DNA from: Streptomyces luteogriseus
GTDB lineage: Bacteria > Actinomycetota > Actinomycetes > Streptomycetales > Streptomycetaceae
NCBI RefSeq assembly: GCF_014205055.1
Contig: NZ_JACHMS010000001.1
Location: forward strand, 5,084,001-5,148,000
Direction: 5' to 3'
Length of the DNA: 64,000 nucleotides
The notes under the pieces were generated by a model. It was not told the origin of the DNA. It saw only the letters and a program-made list of their open reading frames with translations, and ran no database searches. A program made the position numbers and the translations under genes. Shown in pieces: positions 37,121 to 45,665 of this stretch (positions are counted from its first letter, which is position 1; each line of letters starts with the position of its first letter).

Positions 37121-37828
37121 TCAGCCGCGGCCGGCCCGCCGGCGCCGCAGCACCAGGAAACCGCCCGCCGCCACCAGCGCCGCCGCGACCCCCGACAGCG
37201 CACCCACCGGGGCCCCGTTGCCCGTCTCGGCGAGGTCACCGTCCGCACCGCCCTGCGGGGACGGCGACGAGGACGCCGACACACCCCCGCCCGCCGACGC
37301 ACTCGGGGACGCCGACACACCCGGCTCACCCGACGGCGCCTCGGACGCCCCCGACGAGGACGACGGCGAAACCGACCCGGACGGCGTCGCACCACCCGGC
37401 TCCTGCTCGTCCTCGCAGTCCGTCCAGAACACCTTGTGCTTGGCCGACCCCTTCTCACCCCCGAAGTTCCAGAACAGCTTGTAGTGCCCGTCGGGCAGCG
37501 ACAGGTCCTCGCTGCGGCCGTGACCCCGGGCGTCCAGCGTCAGCGCACCGGACTCCACCGTCTCCCCCTTGTTCTCGCTCGGAGGGATCGCGTCGATGTG
37601 CCAGTCGACCTGCTGACCGCCGTCGAAACCGAAGGCATCCAGATAGAACGTGCACACATGCGGTTCGTTGCGGCGCAGCTCCTCACCCGTCGAGGCGTCA
37701 TGGATCTTCACCGTGCCGTTGTCACCGGGAGGCGTGGCGTGGGCGGCCGGAGCGAGCAGAAGGACCGCGGAAGCGGCGGCGCAGACAGCGCCGAGGCGAG
37801 AAGGCATTCGCATGGGGAGGTCGTCCAT
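37121..37828 (-). CDS. Secreted surface protein with LAxTG sortase motif
   Basis: Product of about 235 residues (start uncertain between the ATGs at 37828, 37813 and 37807). A signal peptide (SRLGAVCAAASAVLLLAPAAHA) precedes a mature domain with two Cys (EPHVCTFYLDAFGF; VFWTDCEDEQ) that may form a disulfide. A Ser/Pro/Gly-rich stalk follows. The end is a sorting signal: LAETG, a hydrophobic helix (GALSGVAAALVAAGGFLVL) and an RRRRAGRG tail. LAxTG is recognised by class E sortases, which attach proteins to peptidoglycan in Streptomyces. No sortase gene lies in this window. Function of the mature domain is unknown. Confidence 0.8.
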   Translation of the reverse strand: MDDLPMRMPSRLGAVCAAASAVLLLAPAAHATPPGDNGTVKIHDASTGEELRRNEPHVCTFYLDAFGFDGGQQVDWHIDAIPPSENKGETVESGALTLDARGHGRSEDLSLPDGHYKLFWNFGGEKGSAKHKVFWTDCEDEQEPGGATPSGSVSPSSSSGASEAPSGEPGVSASPSASAGGGVSASSSPSPQGGADGDLAETGNGAPVGALSGVAAALVAAGGFLVLRRRRAGRG

Positions 37829-37950
37829 CTTCGAGAAGTGACCGGGAAGATGTGGAGGGGGCGGCTCAGCTTCCAGCCTCGCCCGCCGACACGTCAATCA
37901 CGAACACACAACGCTCGCCCCTCCACCGAAGGAGAGAACGCCCCAGCCCC

Positions 37951-38454
37951 TCAGACGGTCACGAACGCCGCCGTCAGCAACCCCACACCCGACAACGCCA
38001 TCACCCACGCCGCCCGCGTCCGCAGCAGACCACCCGCCACCACGACCGACGCCAGCAACAACGCGCCACCCAGCGGAACCCACGCGTACAGCACACCCGC
38101 CGGACCCGAACGCACCGCGTCATCACCACCGGGCTTCAGGACCACCGAATAGGTCCGGCCCCTCTCCACCGCGACCGAGTTCTCCAGCACCACCCGCGCC
38201 CGCGGCTGCGACCCCTCCGACAACGGCGTGTACCGGCCCCAGCACGCATCCGGCCCGCACCGTGCCACATCGACCGTGCCCCGCTCCCGGCCCTTCGTCA
38301 GCATCACATGCTGCGCCGTACCCCACGACGCCCACACACCCGCGATCAGGATCAGCACCGCGACCGTACCCATCGCCGCGAACCGCCCGAACCGCAGCAC
38401 GGCGGCCGAGCCCTGGGACGACGAGGTGGCAATGGCAGGCATGGCCGGGATCAT
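37951..38454 (-). CDS. Hypothetical membrane protein
   Basis: Product of 167 residues. An N-terminal helix (FAAMGTVAVLILIAGVWASWGTA) is followed by an extracellular loop of about 70 residues containing two Cys (ARCGPDACWGRYTPLSEG). Two further helices follow (GVLYAWVPLGGALLLASVVVAGGLL; AAWVMALSGVGLLTAAFVTV). No recognised family. It lies just downstream of pth, in the same direction. Confidence 0.7.
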   Translation of the reverse strand: MIPAMPAIATSSSQGSAAVLRFGRFAAMGTVAVLILIAGVWASWGTAQHVMLTKGRERGTVDVARCGPDACWGRYTPLSEGSQPRARVVLENSVAVERGRTYSVVLKPGGDDAVRSGPAGVLYAWVPLGGALLLASVVVAGGLLRTRAAWVMALSGVGLLTAAFVTV

Positions 38455-38495
38455 TGGCCATGCCTGAACGACCCGTCAACTCGACGGGTGACAAG

Positions 38496-39098
38496 TCAGG
38501 AGTTGTACGTACTCTGCGCCCGCTCCAGCCCCTCGATCACCAGAGCCTCCACCGCATCCGCCGCCCGGTCCACGAAGTAGTCCAGCTCCTTGCGCTCCGA
38601 CGACGAGAAGTCCTTCAGCACGAAATCCGCCACCTGCATCCGCCCCGGCGGCCGCCCGATCCCGAACCGCACCCGGTGATACTCCGCACCGAACGCCTTC
38701 GTCATCGACTTCAGCCCGTTGTGCCCGTTGTCCCCGCCGCCCAGCTTCAGCCGCAGCACCCCGTAGTCGATGTCCAACTCGTCATGCACCGCCACCACAT
38801 GGCCCACCGGCACCTTGTAGAAATCCCGCAGCGCATTCACCGGCCCACCCGACAGGTTCATGTACGACATCGGCTTCGCCAGCACCACCCGCCGGTTCAA
38901 CGGCCCAGGAGGCCCGATCCGGCCCTCCACGACCTGCGCCTGCGCCCGCCCGGCCCGCTTGAACCGCCCCCCGACCCGGTCCGCCAGCAGATCGGCCACC
39001 ATGAAACCCACGTTGTGCCGGTTCCCCGCGTACTCCGGCCCCGGATTGCCCAGCCCCACGATCAGCCAGGGAGCGGCGGCATCGGTCGTCACGTCCAT
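38496..39098 (-). CDS. pth: Peptidyl-tRNA hydrolase
   Basis: Product of 200 residues. It frees tRNA from peptides dropped off the ribosome. Catalytic and binding residues are visible: LIVGLGNPGPEYAGNRHNVGFMV (Asn and catalytic His), PMSYMNLSGGPV, VVAVHDELDIDYG (catalytic Asp), and GGGDNGHNGLKSM. The ATG at 39098 was preferred because GAAGGAGAC directly precedes it. It is 69 bp downstream of rplY, an order kept across actinobacteria. Confidence 0.95.
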   Translation of the reverse strand: MDVTTDAAAPWLIVGLGNPGPEYAGNRHNVGFMVADLLADRVGGRFKRAGRAQAQVVEGRIGPPGPLNRRVVLAKPMSYMNLSGGPVNALRDFYKVPVGHVVAVHDELDIDYGVLRLKLGGGDNGHNGLKSMTKAFGAEYHRVRFGIGRPPGRMQVADFVLKDFSSSERKELDYFVDRAADAVEALVIEGLERAQSTYNS

Positions 39099-39167
39099 GT
39101 CTCCTTCATACGCGTCGGCCGCTGCCCCGCACGGGAACAGCGGCCGACGCAACGACGACGAAGAGGA

Positions 39168-39761
39168 TCAGGCCTCGGCGGCCTCGTCGCCCGCGGCCTC
39201 TTCACCCTCCGGGGCCTCCTCGGCCTGCGCGGCCAGGACCTGAAGGACGACGGTGTCCTCCTCGACGGCCAGGGTCGTGCCCTTCGGCAGCGGGATGTCC
39301 TTGGCGAGGATGGAGTCACCGGCCGCCAGACCCTCGATGGAGACGGTCACGGACTCCGGGATGTGCGTCGCCTCGGCCTCGACCGGCAGCGCGTTCAGCA
39401 CGTGCTCCAGCAGGTAGGCACCCGGGGCCAGCTCACCCTCGGTGTGGACGTAGATGTCGACGTTGACCTGCTCGCCGCGCTTCACCAGCAGCAGGTCCAC
39501 GTGCTCCAGGAAACCCTTCAGCGGGTCACGCTGCACCGACTTCGGAATCGCCAGCTCGGTCTTGCCGTCGATGTCCAGCGCGATCAGCACGTTCGGCGTA
39601 CGCAGCGCCATCAGCAGGTCGTGACCCGGCAGGGTCAGGTGCAGCGGGTCCGAACCGTGCCCGTACAGGACACCCGGAACCTTGTCTTCACGACGGATAC
39701 GGCGCGCGGCACCCTTGCCGAACTCGGTGCGCGTCGCGGCGGAGATCTTCACCTCGGACAT
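39168..39761 (-). CDS. rplY: 50S ribosomal protein L25/Ctc (TL5 type)
   Basis: Product of 197 residues, a 5S rRNA-binding protein. The N-terminal L25 domain includes TRTEFGKGAARRIRREDKVPGVLYGHG and LEHVDLLLV. The C-terminal TL5 beta domain follows (NALPVEAEATHIPESVTVSIEGLAAGDSILAKDIPLPKGTTL). It ends in an acidic Glu/Ala tail. The ATG at 39761 has GAGGAG 5 nt upstream, better than the GTG two codons earlier. Confidence 0.93.
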   Translation of the reverse strand: MSEVKISAATRTEFGKGAARRIRREDKVPGVLYGHGSDPLHLTLPGHDLLMALRTPNVLIALDIDGKTELAIPKSVQRDPLKGFLEHVDLLLVKRGEQVNVDIYVHTEGELAPGAYLLEHVLNALPVEAEATHIPESVTVSIEGLAAGDSILAKDIPLPKGTTLAVEEDTVVLQVLAAQAEEAPEGEEAAGDEAAEA

Positions 39762-39889
39762 AGTCACTCCTCGAAATCAGAACGGACGTGGTCACCCGGC
39801 CACGAACGGCCTGCTACGAAGAGCGCGTCGATAACGGAGAGCCGCACATCCCGAAACGGGAACGGCCTCCCTCGCCGAGCAACTTCAGC

Positions 39890-39919
39890 AGTCTACTCGG
39901 CAAGACAGGCCGCACCCAA
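39890..39919 (-). promoter_or_regulatory. Promoter of rplY-pth
   Basis: On the minus strand TTGGGT, an 18-bp spacer and TAGACT form a good vegetative promoter. The start would lie about 120 nt before the rplY ATG, leaving a long leader. Confidence 0.55.
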
Positions 39920-39949
39920 AACGATCTACAGAAGCCCGACCACGGACTC

Positions 39950-40930
39950 CTACTGCTCGTCGAACAGGCTCGTCACCGAACCGTCCTCGAACACCTCACG
40001 CACCGCACTCGCGATCGTCGGCGCGATCGACAGCACCGAGATCTTCTCCAGATCCCGGCCCAGCTCACCCGGCGTCGGCAGCGTGTCCGTGAACACGAAC
40101 TCACTCACCCGCGAGTTCTTCAGCCGGTCCGCCGCCGGGCCCGACAGCACACCGTGCGTAGCCGTCACGATCACATCCTCCGCACCGTGCGCGAACAGCG
40201 CGTCCGCAGCGGCACAGATCGTCCCACCGGTGTCGATCATGTCGTCCACCAGGACACACACGCGACCCTTCACCTCACCCACGACCTCGTGGACGGTGAC
40301 CTGGTTCGCGACGTCCTTGTCACGCCGCTTGTGCACGATCGCCAGCGGCGCACCCAGCCGGTCGCACCAGCGGTCCGCGACCCGCACCCGGCCCGCGTCC
40401 GGCGACACGACCGTCAGCTTCTCCCGGTCCACCTTCCGCCCCACGTAGTCCGCCAGCAGCGGCAACGCGAACAGATGGTCCACCGGACCGTCGAAGAAGC
40501 CCTGGATCTGATCCGTGTGCAGATCCACCGTCAGGAGCCGGTCCGCACCCGCGGTCTTCATCATGTCCGCGATCAGACGCGCCGAAATCGGTTCACGTCC
40601 ACGGTGCTTCTTGTCCTGCCGCGCGTAACCGTAGAACGGCACGATGACCGTGATGGAGCGCGCCGACGCACGCTTCAGCGCGTCGATCATGATCAACTGC
40701 TCCATGATCCACTTGTTGATCGGAGCCGTGTGGCTCTGGATCAGGAAGCAGTCCGCGCCACGCGCCGACTCCTGATAACGCACATAGATCTCACCGTTCG
40801 CGAAGTCGAAGGCCTTCGTCGGGACAACCCCGACACCCAACTGCTGGGCGACCTCCTCGGCAAGCTCGGGGTGGGCGCGGCCGGAGAAGAACATCAACTT
40901 CTTCTCGCCGGTCGTCTTGATCCCGGTCAC
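39950..40930 (-). CDS. prs: Ribose-phosphate pyrophosphokinase
   Basis: Product of 326 residues. It makes PRPP from ribose-5-phosphate and ATP for nucleotide, His and Trp synthesis. Visible sites are FANGEIYVRYQESARGADCFLIQS, YGYARQDKKHRGREPISARL (flexible ATP loop), VDLHTDQIQGFF, VVSPDAGRVRVADRW and the PRPP loop VLVDDMIDTGGTI. The GTG at 40930 is preceded by GAGGAGACAGTGCT. It lies 135 bp downstream of glmU. Confidence 0.96.
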   Translation of the reverse strand: MTGIKTTGEKKLMFFSGRAHPELAEEVAQQLGVGVVPTKAFDFANGEIYVRYQESARGADCFLIQSHTAPINKWIMEQLIMIDALKRASARSITVIVPFYGYARQDKKHRGREPISARLIADMMKTAGADRLLTVDLHTDQIQGFFDGPVDHLFALPLLADYVGRKVDREKLTVVSPDAGRVRVADRWCDRLGAPLAIVHKRRDKDVANQVTVHEVVGEVKGRVCVLVDDMIDTGGTICAAADALFAHGAEDVIVTATHGVLSGPAADRLKNSRVSEFVFTDTLPTPGELGRDLEKISVLSIAPTIASAVREVFEDGSVTSLFDEQ

Positions 40931-41065
40931 AGCACTGTCTCCTCAGAGGTGTCGCAGCTAGGGGTCGAGAAGCCTCGCAGCCGGCTTGCCGGAGGCCGTC
41001 TCAGCTGGTGGGGGTGCGGGTGTGCACTTATCACCGTACGCCGTGTTTCAGGCATCGGTTTCCGG

Positions 41066-42514
41066 TCAGCCCTCGCCGGCCGACTCCCGGGAAGCCGCCT
41101 CCGCCGCCTTCGCGGCCGCGCTCCCCGGACGCTTCCGAGCCACCCAACCCTCGATATTCCGCTGCTGACCACGGGCCACGGCCAGCGAACCCGCCGGCAC
41201 ATCCTTCGTGATCACGGACCCGGCAGCGGTGTACGCGCCGTCCCCCACCGTGACAGGCGCCACAAACATGTTGTCCGAGCCCGTCCGGCAGTGCGAACCG
41301 ATGGTCGTGTGGTGCTTCTCCTGGCCGTCGTAGTTCACGAACACGCTCGCGGCACCGATGTTCGTCTGCTCGCCGATCGTCGCGTCACCCACGTACGACA
41401 GGTGAGGCACCTTCGTCCCCTCACCGATCGACGCGTTCTTCGTCTCCACGTACGTCCCGATCTTGCCCTTCGCACCGAGCCGCGTCCCCGGACGCAGATA
41501 CGCGTACGGACCCACCGTCGCCTCCGCGCCGACCTCGGCGCCCGAGGCCACGGTGTTGTCGACCCGCGCACCGGCACCCACCCGGGTGTCGGTCAGCCGC
41601 GAGTTGGGCCCGACCTCGGCGCCCTCGGCCAGGTGCGTCGAGCCGTGCAACTGCGTGCCCGGGTGGACGACGGCGTCCTGCTCGAAGGTGACCGTCACGT
41701 CGATCCAGGTGGTCGCGGGGTCGATGACGGTCACACCGGCGAGCATGGCCTCGGTCAGCAGCCGGTCGTTCAGAATCCGGCGGGCCTCCGACAACTGCAC
41801 ACGGTTGTTGATCCCGGCGATCTCACGGTGGTCGCCGGCCACCGATGCCCCGACCCGGTGCCCCGCCTCACGCAGGATCCCGAGCACGTCGGTCAGATAC
41901 TCCTCGCCCTGGCTGTTGTCCGTCCGCACCTTCTTCAGCGCATCGGCCAGCAACTGCCCGTCGAACGCGAACACACCCGAGTTGATCTCACGGATCGACC
42001 GCTGCGCGTCGGTGGCGTCCTTGTGCTCCACGATCGCCGTCACGGCACCCGTGGCGTCGTCCCGCACGATCCGCCCGTACCCCGTCGCGTCCGGCACCTC
42101 GGCGGTCAGCACGGTCACCGCGTTGCCGTCGGCGGAGTGCGTGGCCGCCAGCGCCTGGAGGGTCGCACCCGTCAGCAGGGGCGTATCACCGCACACGACG
42201 ACGACCGTCCCGTCGACGGCCCCGCCCAGCTCCTCCAGACCCATCCGCACGGCGTGCCCCGTGCCGTTCTGCTCCGCCTGTACGGCGGTGCGGACGTCGG
42301 GGGCGATGTCGCCGAGATGGGCGGTGACCTTCTCGCGGGCGTGGCCGACCACGACGACCAGGTGCTGTGGCTGCAGCTCACCTGCGGCGGCGAGCACGTG
42401 CCCCACGAGACTGCGGCCGCAGAGCTCATGCAGGACCTTGGGTGTGGCCGACTTCATACGGGTGCCCTCACCCGCTGCGAGAACGACGACGGCTGCCGGG
42501 CGGTTGGCGCTCAC
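41066..42514 (-). CDS. glmU: Bifunctional GlcNAc-1-phosphate uridyltransferase / GlcN-1-phosphate acetyltransferase
   Basis: Product of 482 residues. It makes UDP-GlcNAc for peptidoglycan. The N-terminal pyrophosphorylase domain has VVVLAAGEGTRMKSATPKVLHELCGRSLV and AVQAEQNGTGHAV, with VVCGDTPLL. The C-terminal left-handed beta helix shows hexapeptide repeats and the acetyltransferase motifs VETKNASIGEGTKVPHLSYVGDATIG and NYDGQEKHHTTIG. The GTG at 42514 (VSANRPAAVVVLAAG) matches the family start. Confidence 0.97.
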   Translation of the reverse strand: MSANRPAAVVVLAAGEGTRMKSATPKVLHELCGRSLVGHVLAAAGELQPQHLVVVVGHAREKVTAHLGDIAPDVRTAVQAEQNGTGHAVRMGLEELGGAVDGTVVVVCGDTPLLTGATLQALAATHSADGNAVTVLTAEVPDATGYGRIVRDDATGAVTAIVEHKDATDAQRSIREINSGVFAFDGQLLADALKKVRTDNSQGEEYLTDVLGILREAGHRVGASVAGDHREIAGINNRVQLSEARRILNDRLLTEAMLAGVTVIDPATTWIDVTVTFEQDAVVHPGTQLHGSTHLAEGAEVGPNSRLTDTRVGAGARVDNTVASGAEVGAEATVGPYAYLRPGTRLGAKGKIGTYVETKNASIGEGTKVPHLSYVGDATIGEQTNIGAASVFVNYDGQEKHHTTIGSHCRTGSDNMFVAPVTVGDGAYTAAGSVITKDVPAGSLAVARGQQRNIEGWVARKRPGSAAAKAAEAASRESAGEG

Positions 42515-42638
42515 GGGATGCCCTTCGGCTGTGGATGGGGTGGGGTGACATCCGCAGGATACCGGGGGGTTTTGTGGGGGGTGTGGGTGTGGGGCCTGAC
42601 CGGCATTGGCATCAGCCAGGACCCGAACCGAGTGTGTG

Positions 42639-42710
42639 CTCCCCTGCCAGGACTCGAACCTGGAACAAATCATCCAAAGTGACCCGTGTTGCCGATTACA
42701 CCACAGGGGA
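42639..42710 (-). tRNA. tRNA-Gln (anticodon UUG)
   Basis: The minus strand folds into a complete cloverleaf of 72 nt. The acceptor stem is TCCCCTG/CAGGGGA with G73, and the T arm is CCAGGTTCGAGTCCTGG. The anticodon loop CTTTGGA gives TTG. The anticodon stem uses two G-T pairs. CCA is not encoded. Confidence 0.93.
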
Positions 42711-42722
42711 CTATAAGCCCGG

Positions 42723-43601
42723 CTAATCGGACATCTCGCCGATTGGCTGGGTGGCTCCCAACACTATGCCGTACCAAGAGCCTTCGATGCGACGGTACAG
42801 GTCGGCACTCTTCCGGACCTTGATCGCAAGGCAGCCCCGGTATGAGTCGCCGGTGTTCTTGCGGACCGTCTTGGGGTTGTGTTTCTTGAGTGTCGTCTTG
42901 TGGAACGCGGAGCGATCGGCGCCGACGAGTTCAGCCCAGTACAGTTCGGCGCCCGGGATGTCGGCAGACTCGTGGATCATCACCGCGTACCGAATGCGAT
43001 CTCGCTCCACGCCCAGCAGATCGAGCCAGGCCAGGAAGACCCGGATCATGCCGGGATCGCTGTTGACGAAGCAGACGTTCTCACGGCGGTCGTAGGGCTT
43101 GTCCTTGCTGCCCTCTGCCCAGTACAGGCCGACACCCAAGAGGAACAGCTCGCGCGGCGACAGTGCGCCGACGGCTTGCTTGGCTGCCTCCTTAATCTGC
43201 TGCCGTTCTTCGTCCCGTAGGCGCAGGGTGACTTCCCAGCCCCGCCTCGCGATAGCCGACGCTTCCTCGGTTGAGCGCTTGCGCTCAGGCTTCGGCAAGT
43301 CCCGCACCCACAACGAGATCGAACTCTTCGAGCACCCCAGCTCCGCCTGGATCTGGTCGTAGGTCCAGCCCTGGAGTCGGAGTTCCCTCGCCTTCTCCCT
43401 CAGGTCGTCCTTCGCGTTCGGGCGCTTCGTCCAGGCCGGCGCGGGTTCGCCCTCCAGCAGTCGGTTGAGGATGTCGTTGTTGTCGACGTGCAGGCGGTCG
43501 CGGATCTGGCGTCGGCTCAGCCCTGCGCGCCGCAGCTCCACCGCCCTCTCGCGCAGCCCCTCGAAGTCGGCGTACTTGCCGGGTGCATGTGTCATACGCA
43601 T
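42723..43601 (-). CDS. Double helix-turn-helix protein with homing-endonuclease-like C-terminus
   Basis: Product of 292 residues (290 if the second ATG at 43595 is used). Two helix-turn-helix units are visible: LRERAVELRRAGLSRRQIRDRLHVDNNDIL and LREKARELRLQGWTYDQIQAELGCSKSSISLWVRDLP. The C-terminal half begins ELFLLGVGLYWAEGSKDK and continues with VCFVNSDPGMIRVFLAWLDLLGVERDRI, a pattern reminiscent of LAGLIDADG-type folds. The gene ends 12 bp before the 5' end of tRNA-Gln on the same strand, so the tRNA may be transcribed behind it. Function is not established; a site-specific DNA-binding or DNA-cutting protein is the best guess. Confidence 0.6.
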   Translation of the reverse strand: MRMTHAPGKYADFEGLRERAVELRRAGLSRRQIRDRLHVDNNDILNRLLEGEPAPAWTKRPNAKDDLREKARELRLQGWTYDQIQAELGCSKSSISLWVRDLPKPERKRSTEEASAIARRGWEVTLRLRDEERQQIKEAAKQAVGALSPRELFLLGVGLYWAEGSKDKPYDRRENVCFVNSDPGMIRVFLAWLDLLGVERDRIRYAVMIHESADIPGAELYWAELVGADRSAFHKTTLKKHNPKTVRKNTGDSYRGCLAIKVRKSADLYRRIEGSWYGIVLGATQPIGEMSD

Positions 43602-43763
43602 ACCGTCCGGGCGGAATGATCGCTTCCGGGGTCGAACGGTGAGCGATTCAGCAGTTCGAGGGATATCGGGCGGTATCGCAGCCGAACGGTCACGGAGTGT
43701 GATGCGGGCCAGTCCCGGAAACTCGCCGGAAAGCGGGCGGGGGGCGCCTTTAGGCTGGGAGGC

Positions 43764-45068
43764 ATGACCGCGACGGGGGAAGAGCATGTGACGGCCCGGG
43801 GAGGGCCGTGGTGGTGGGCCAGGCGGCGTAGCGCCGTGTTCGATGTGAGCCTGGCCGTGGTGTCCGCGCTGGAGTGCGCGCTGGAGGGGATCCCGTTCGC
43901 GCGGGACGCGGGGATCCCGGTGGCGGCGGGGGTCGTCTTCGGGTTGGTGGCCGGTTCCGTGCTGCTCGTCAGGCGGCGGTGGCCGATCGCCGTCGTTCTG
44001 GTGTCGATCGCCATCACGCCCGCCGAGATGGGCTTCCTGATGGGCGTCGTGGGTCTGTACACGCTGGCCGCGGCGGAGATGCCCCGTCGGATCATCGCCT
44101 CGCTGGCGGGGATGTCGCTGGTGGGGACGTTGATCGTGACGTTCGTGAAGACGCAGCAGGACATGTCGCGGGGAGATCTGGAGATAGGGGACTGGTTCGT
44201 CCCCTTCGCGGCGATCACGATGTCGCTGGGCTTCACGGCGCCGCCGGTGCTGCTGGGGCTGTATGTGGGGGCGCGGCGGCGGCTGATGGAGAGTCTGCGG
44301 GAGCGGGCGGACAGTCTGGAGCGGGAGCTTCAGTTGCTCGCGGAGCGGGCGGAGGAGCGGGCCGAGTGGGCCCGGAACGAGGAGCGGACGCGGATCGCGC
44401 GGGAGATGCACGATGTCGTGGCGCACCGGGTGAGTCTGATGGTGGTGCATGCGGCGGCGCTGCAGGCGGTGGCGCGGAAGGATCCGGAGAAGGCCGTCAG
44501 GAATGCGGCTCTGGTGGGGGACATGGGGCGGCAGGCGCTGACGGAGCTGCGGGAGATGCTCGGGGTGCTGCGCAGTGGTGGCGGTGAGCGGCGGGAGCCG
44601 GGGGCTTCGGCGCCGTTGGCGGCGGTGGGGGTGGCTGCGGCGGTTGCTGCGGCGGCTTCGCGGGCGGCGGATGACGAGGGGCCGTGTCTGGCGGAGATCG
44701 ACGAGTTGGTGGGGCAGTCGGCTGCCGCGGGGATGGTGGTGGCGTTGTCGGTGGAGGGGGATGTCCGGTCGTATGCGCCGTTGGTGGAGCAGACGGCGTA
44801 TCGGGTGGTGCAGGAGGCGTTGACGAACGTCCACAAGCACGCGGCCGGGGCGAAGACGTATGTGCGGTTGGCGCATCGGGTGTCGGAGATCGCGATGCAG
44901 GTGGAGAACGAGCCGCCTGAGGAGGCGGCGTCGTCGGCGCGGTTGCCGTCCGGGGGGAACGGGCTGGTGGGGATGAGGGAGCGGGTTGCGGCGCTGGGTG
45001 GTGTGTTTGTGTCGGGGCCGACGGATGCGGGGGGTTTTCGGGTGTCGGCGGTGATTCCGGCGTCGTGA
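43764..45068 (+). CDS. Orphan sensor histidine kinase (HisKA_3, NarX/DesK-like)
   Basis: Product of 434 residues. Several membrane helices occupy about residues 25-180. The dimerisation/phospho-acceptor motif is ERTRIAREMHDVVAHRVSLMVVHAAAL, and the ATPase domain has YRVVQEALTNVHKHAAGAKTYV and GNGLVGMRERVAALGG. This is the class that normally pairs with LuxR-type regulators, but no regulator gene is next to it. TAGGCT at 43751-43756 just before the ATG suggests a very short leader. It converges with the SUKH-3 gene 13 bp downstream. Confidence 0.9.
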   Translation: MTATGEEHVTARGGPWWWARRRSAVFDVSLAVVSALECALEGIPFARDAGIPVAAGVVFGLVAGSVLLVRRRWPIAVVLVSIAITPAEMGFLMGVVGLYTLAAAEMPRRIIASLAGMSLVGTLIVTFVKTQQDMSRGDLEIGDWFVPFAAITMSLGFTAPPVLLGLYVGARRRLMESLRERADSLERELQLLAERAEERAEWARNEERTRIAREMHDVVAHRVSLMVVHAAALQAVARKDPEKAVRNAALVGDMGRQALTELREMLGVLRSGGGERREPGASAPLAAVGVAAAVAAAASRAADDEGPCLAEIDELVGQSAAAGMVVALSVEGDVRSYAPLVEQTAYRVVQEALTNVHKHAAGAKTYVRLAHRVSEIAMQVENEPPEEAASSARLPSGGNGLVGMRERVAALGGVFVSGPTDAGGFRVSAVIPAS

Positions 45069-45081
45069 TGCGGCTGGGTGC

Positions 45082-45576
45082 TCAGCCGGTGGTGAGGCGG
45101 GCGGGTGCGGTGCCGCCGATGAGGGTGGCGAGGGCTTGGTCGATGTCGGGGCCGAGGTACCAGTCGCCGGTGTGGTCGAGGGTGTAGACGCGGCCGTCGG
45201 TGTCGATGGCGAGGAGGGCCTGGCTGTCGGTTTCGGCGCCGAGGGGGCAGACGTCGGTGCCGAGGGCGCGGCCGAGGTCGCCGAGGGTGCGGGCCATGTG
45301 GAGGCCGTGCAGTGGGTCGAGGTGGAGGTGGGCGGGGGCGACCTGGCGGCCGGGGCCGGTGGGGGTGATGTGGAGTCCGCCGAATTCGGCCCAGGCCTCG
45401 ACGGCGGCGGGGAAGACGGTGTGGCGGTGGCCGGCGGGGGAGGTGTGGTCGCGCAGGGCGTCGGCCCAGATCTCGGCTTGTTTGATGTCCCAGCGTCCGG
45501 GTTGCCATCCGGCGGCGCGCAGGGCGGCGTCGACGGGTACGGCGAAGCGGGTGGTGGAGGTGCGGTCGGTGTGCAT
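45082..45576 (-). CDS. SUKH-3 domain immunity-type protein
   Basis: Product of 164 residues. RAAGWQPGRWDIKQAEIWADAL, FPAAVEAWAEFGGLHITPTGPG, LHLDPLHG and LGTDVCPLGAETDSQALLAIDTDGRVYTLDHTGDWYLG together match the SUKH-3 pattern of polymorphic-toxin immunity proteins. It lies 89 bp downstream of a YwqJ-type deaminase gene in the same direction. That order (toxin-like then immunity) suggests it neutralises that deaminase (inference). AAGGG lies just upstream of the ATG. No signal peptide. Confidence 0.8.
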   Translation of the reverse strand: MHTDRTSTTRFAVPVDAALRAAGWQPGRWDIKQAEIWADALRDHTSPAGHRHTVFPAAVEAWAEFGGLHITPTGPGRQVAPAHLHLDPLHGLHMARTLGDLGRALGTDVCPLGAETDSQALLAIDTDGRVYTLDHTGDWYLGPDIDQALATLIGGTAPARLTTG

Positions 45577-45665
45577 CTGCCCTTCGTCTCGTCGAGGTCA
45601 TGGGGTGGTGGTGTGCGTGGGGGCGCGCGTGTGTGGGGTCGTGCGGGTGTGGGGGGTGGGTGGCG

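Noticed and set aside
42639..43601. A full integrative element at the tRNA-Gln gene
   Set aside because: No integrase, excisionase or duplicated tRNA 3' end was found; only one odd gene lies on the 5' side.
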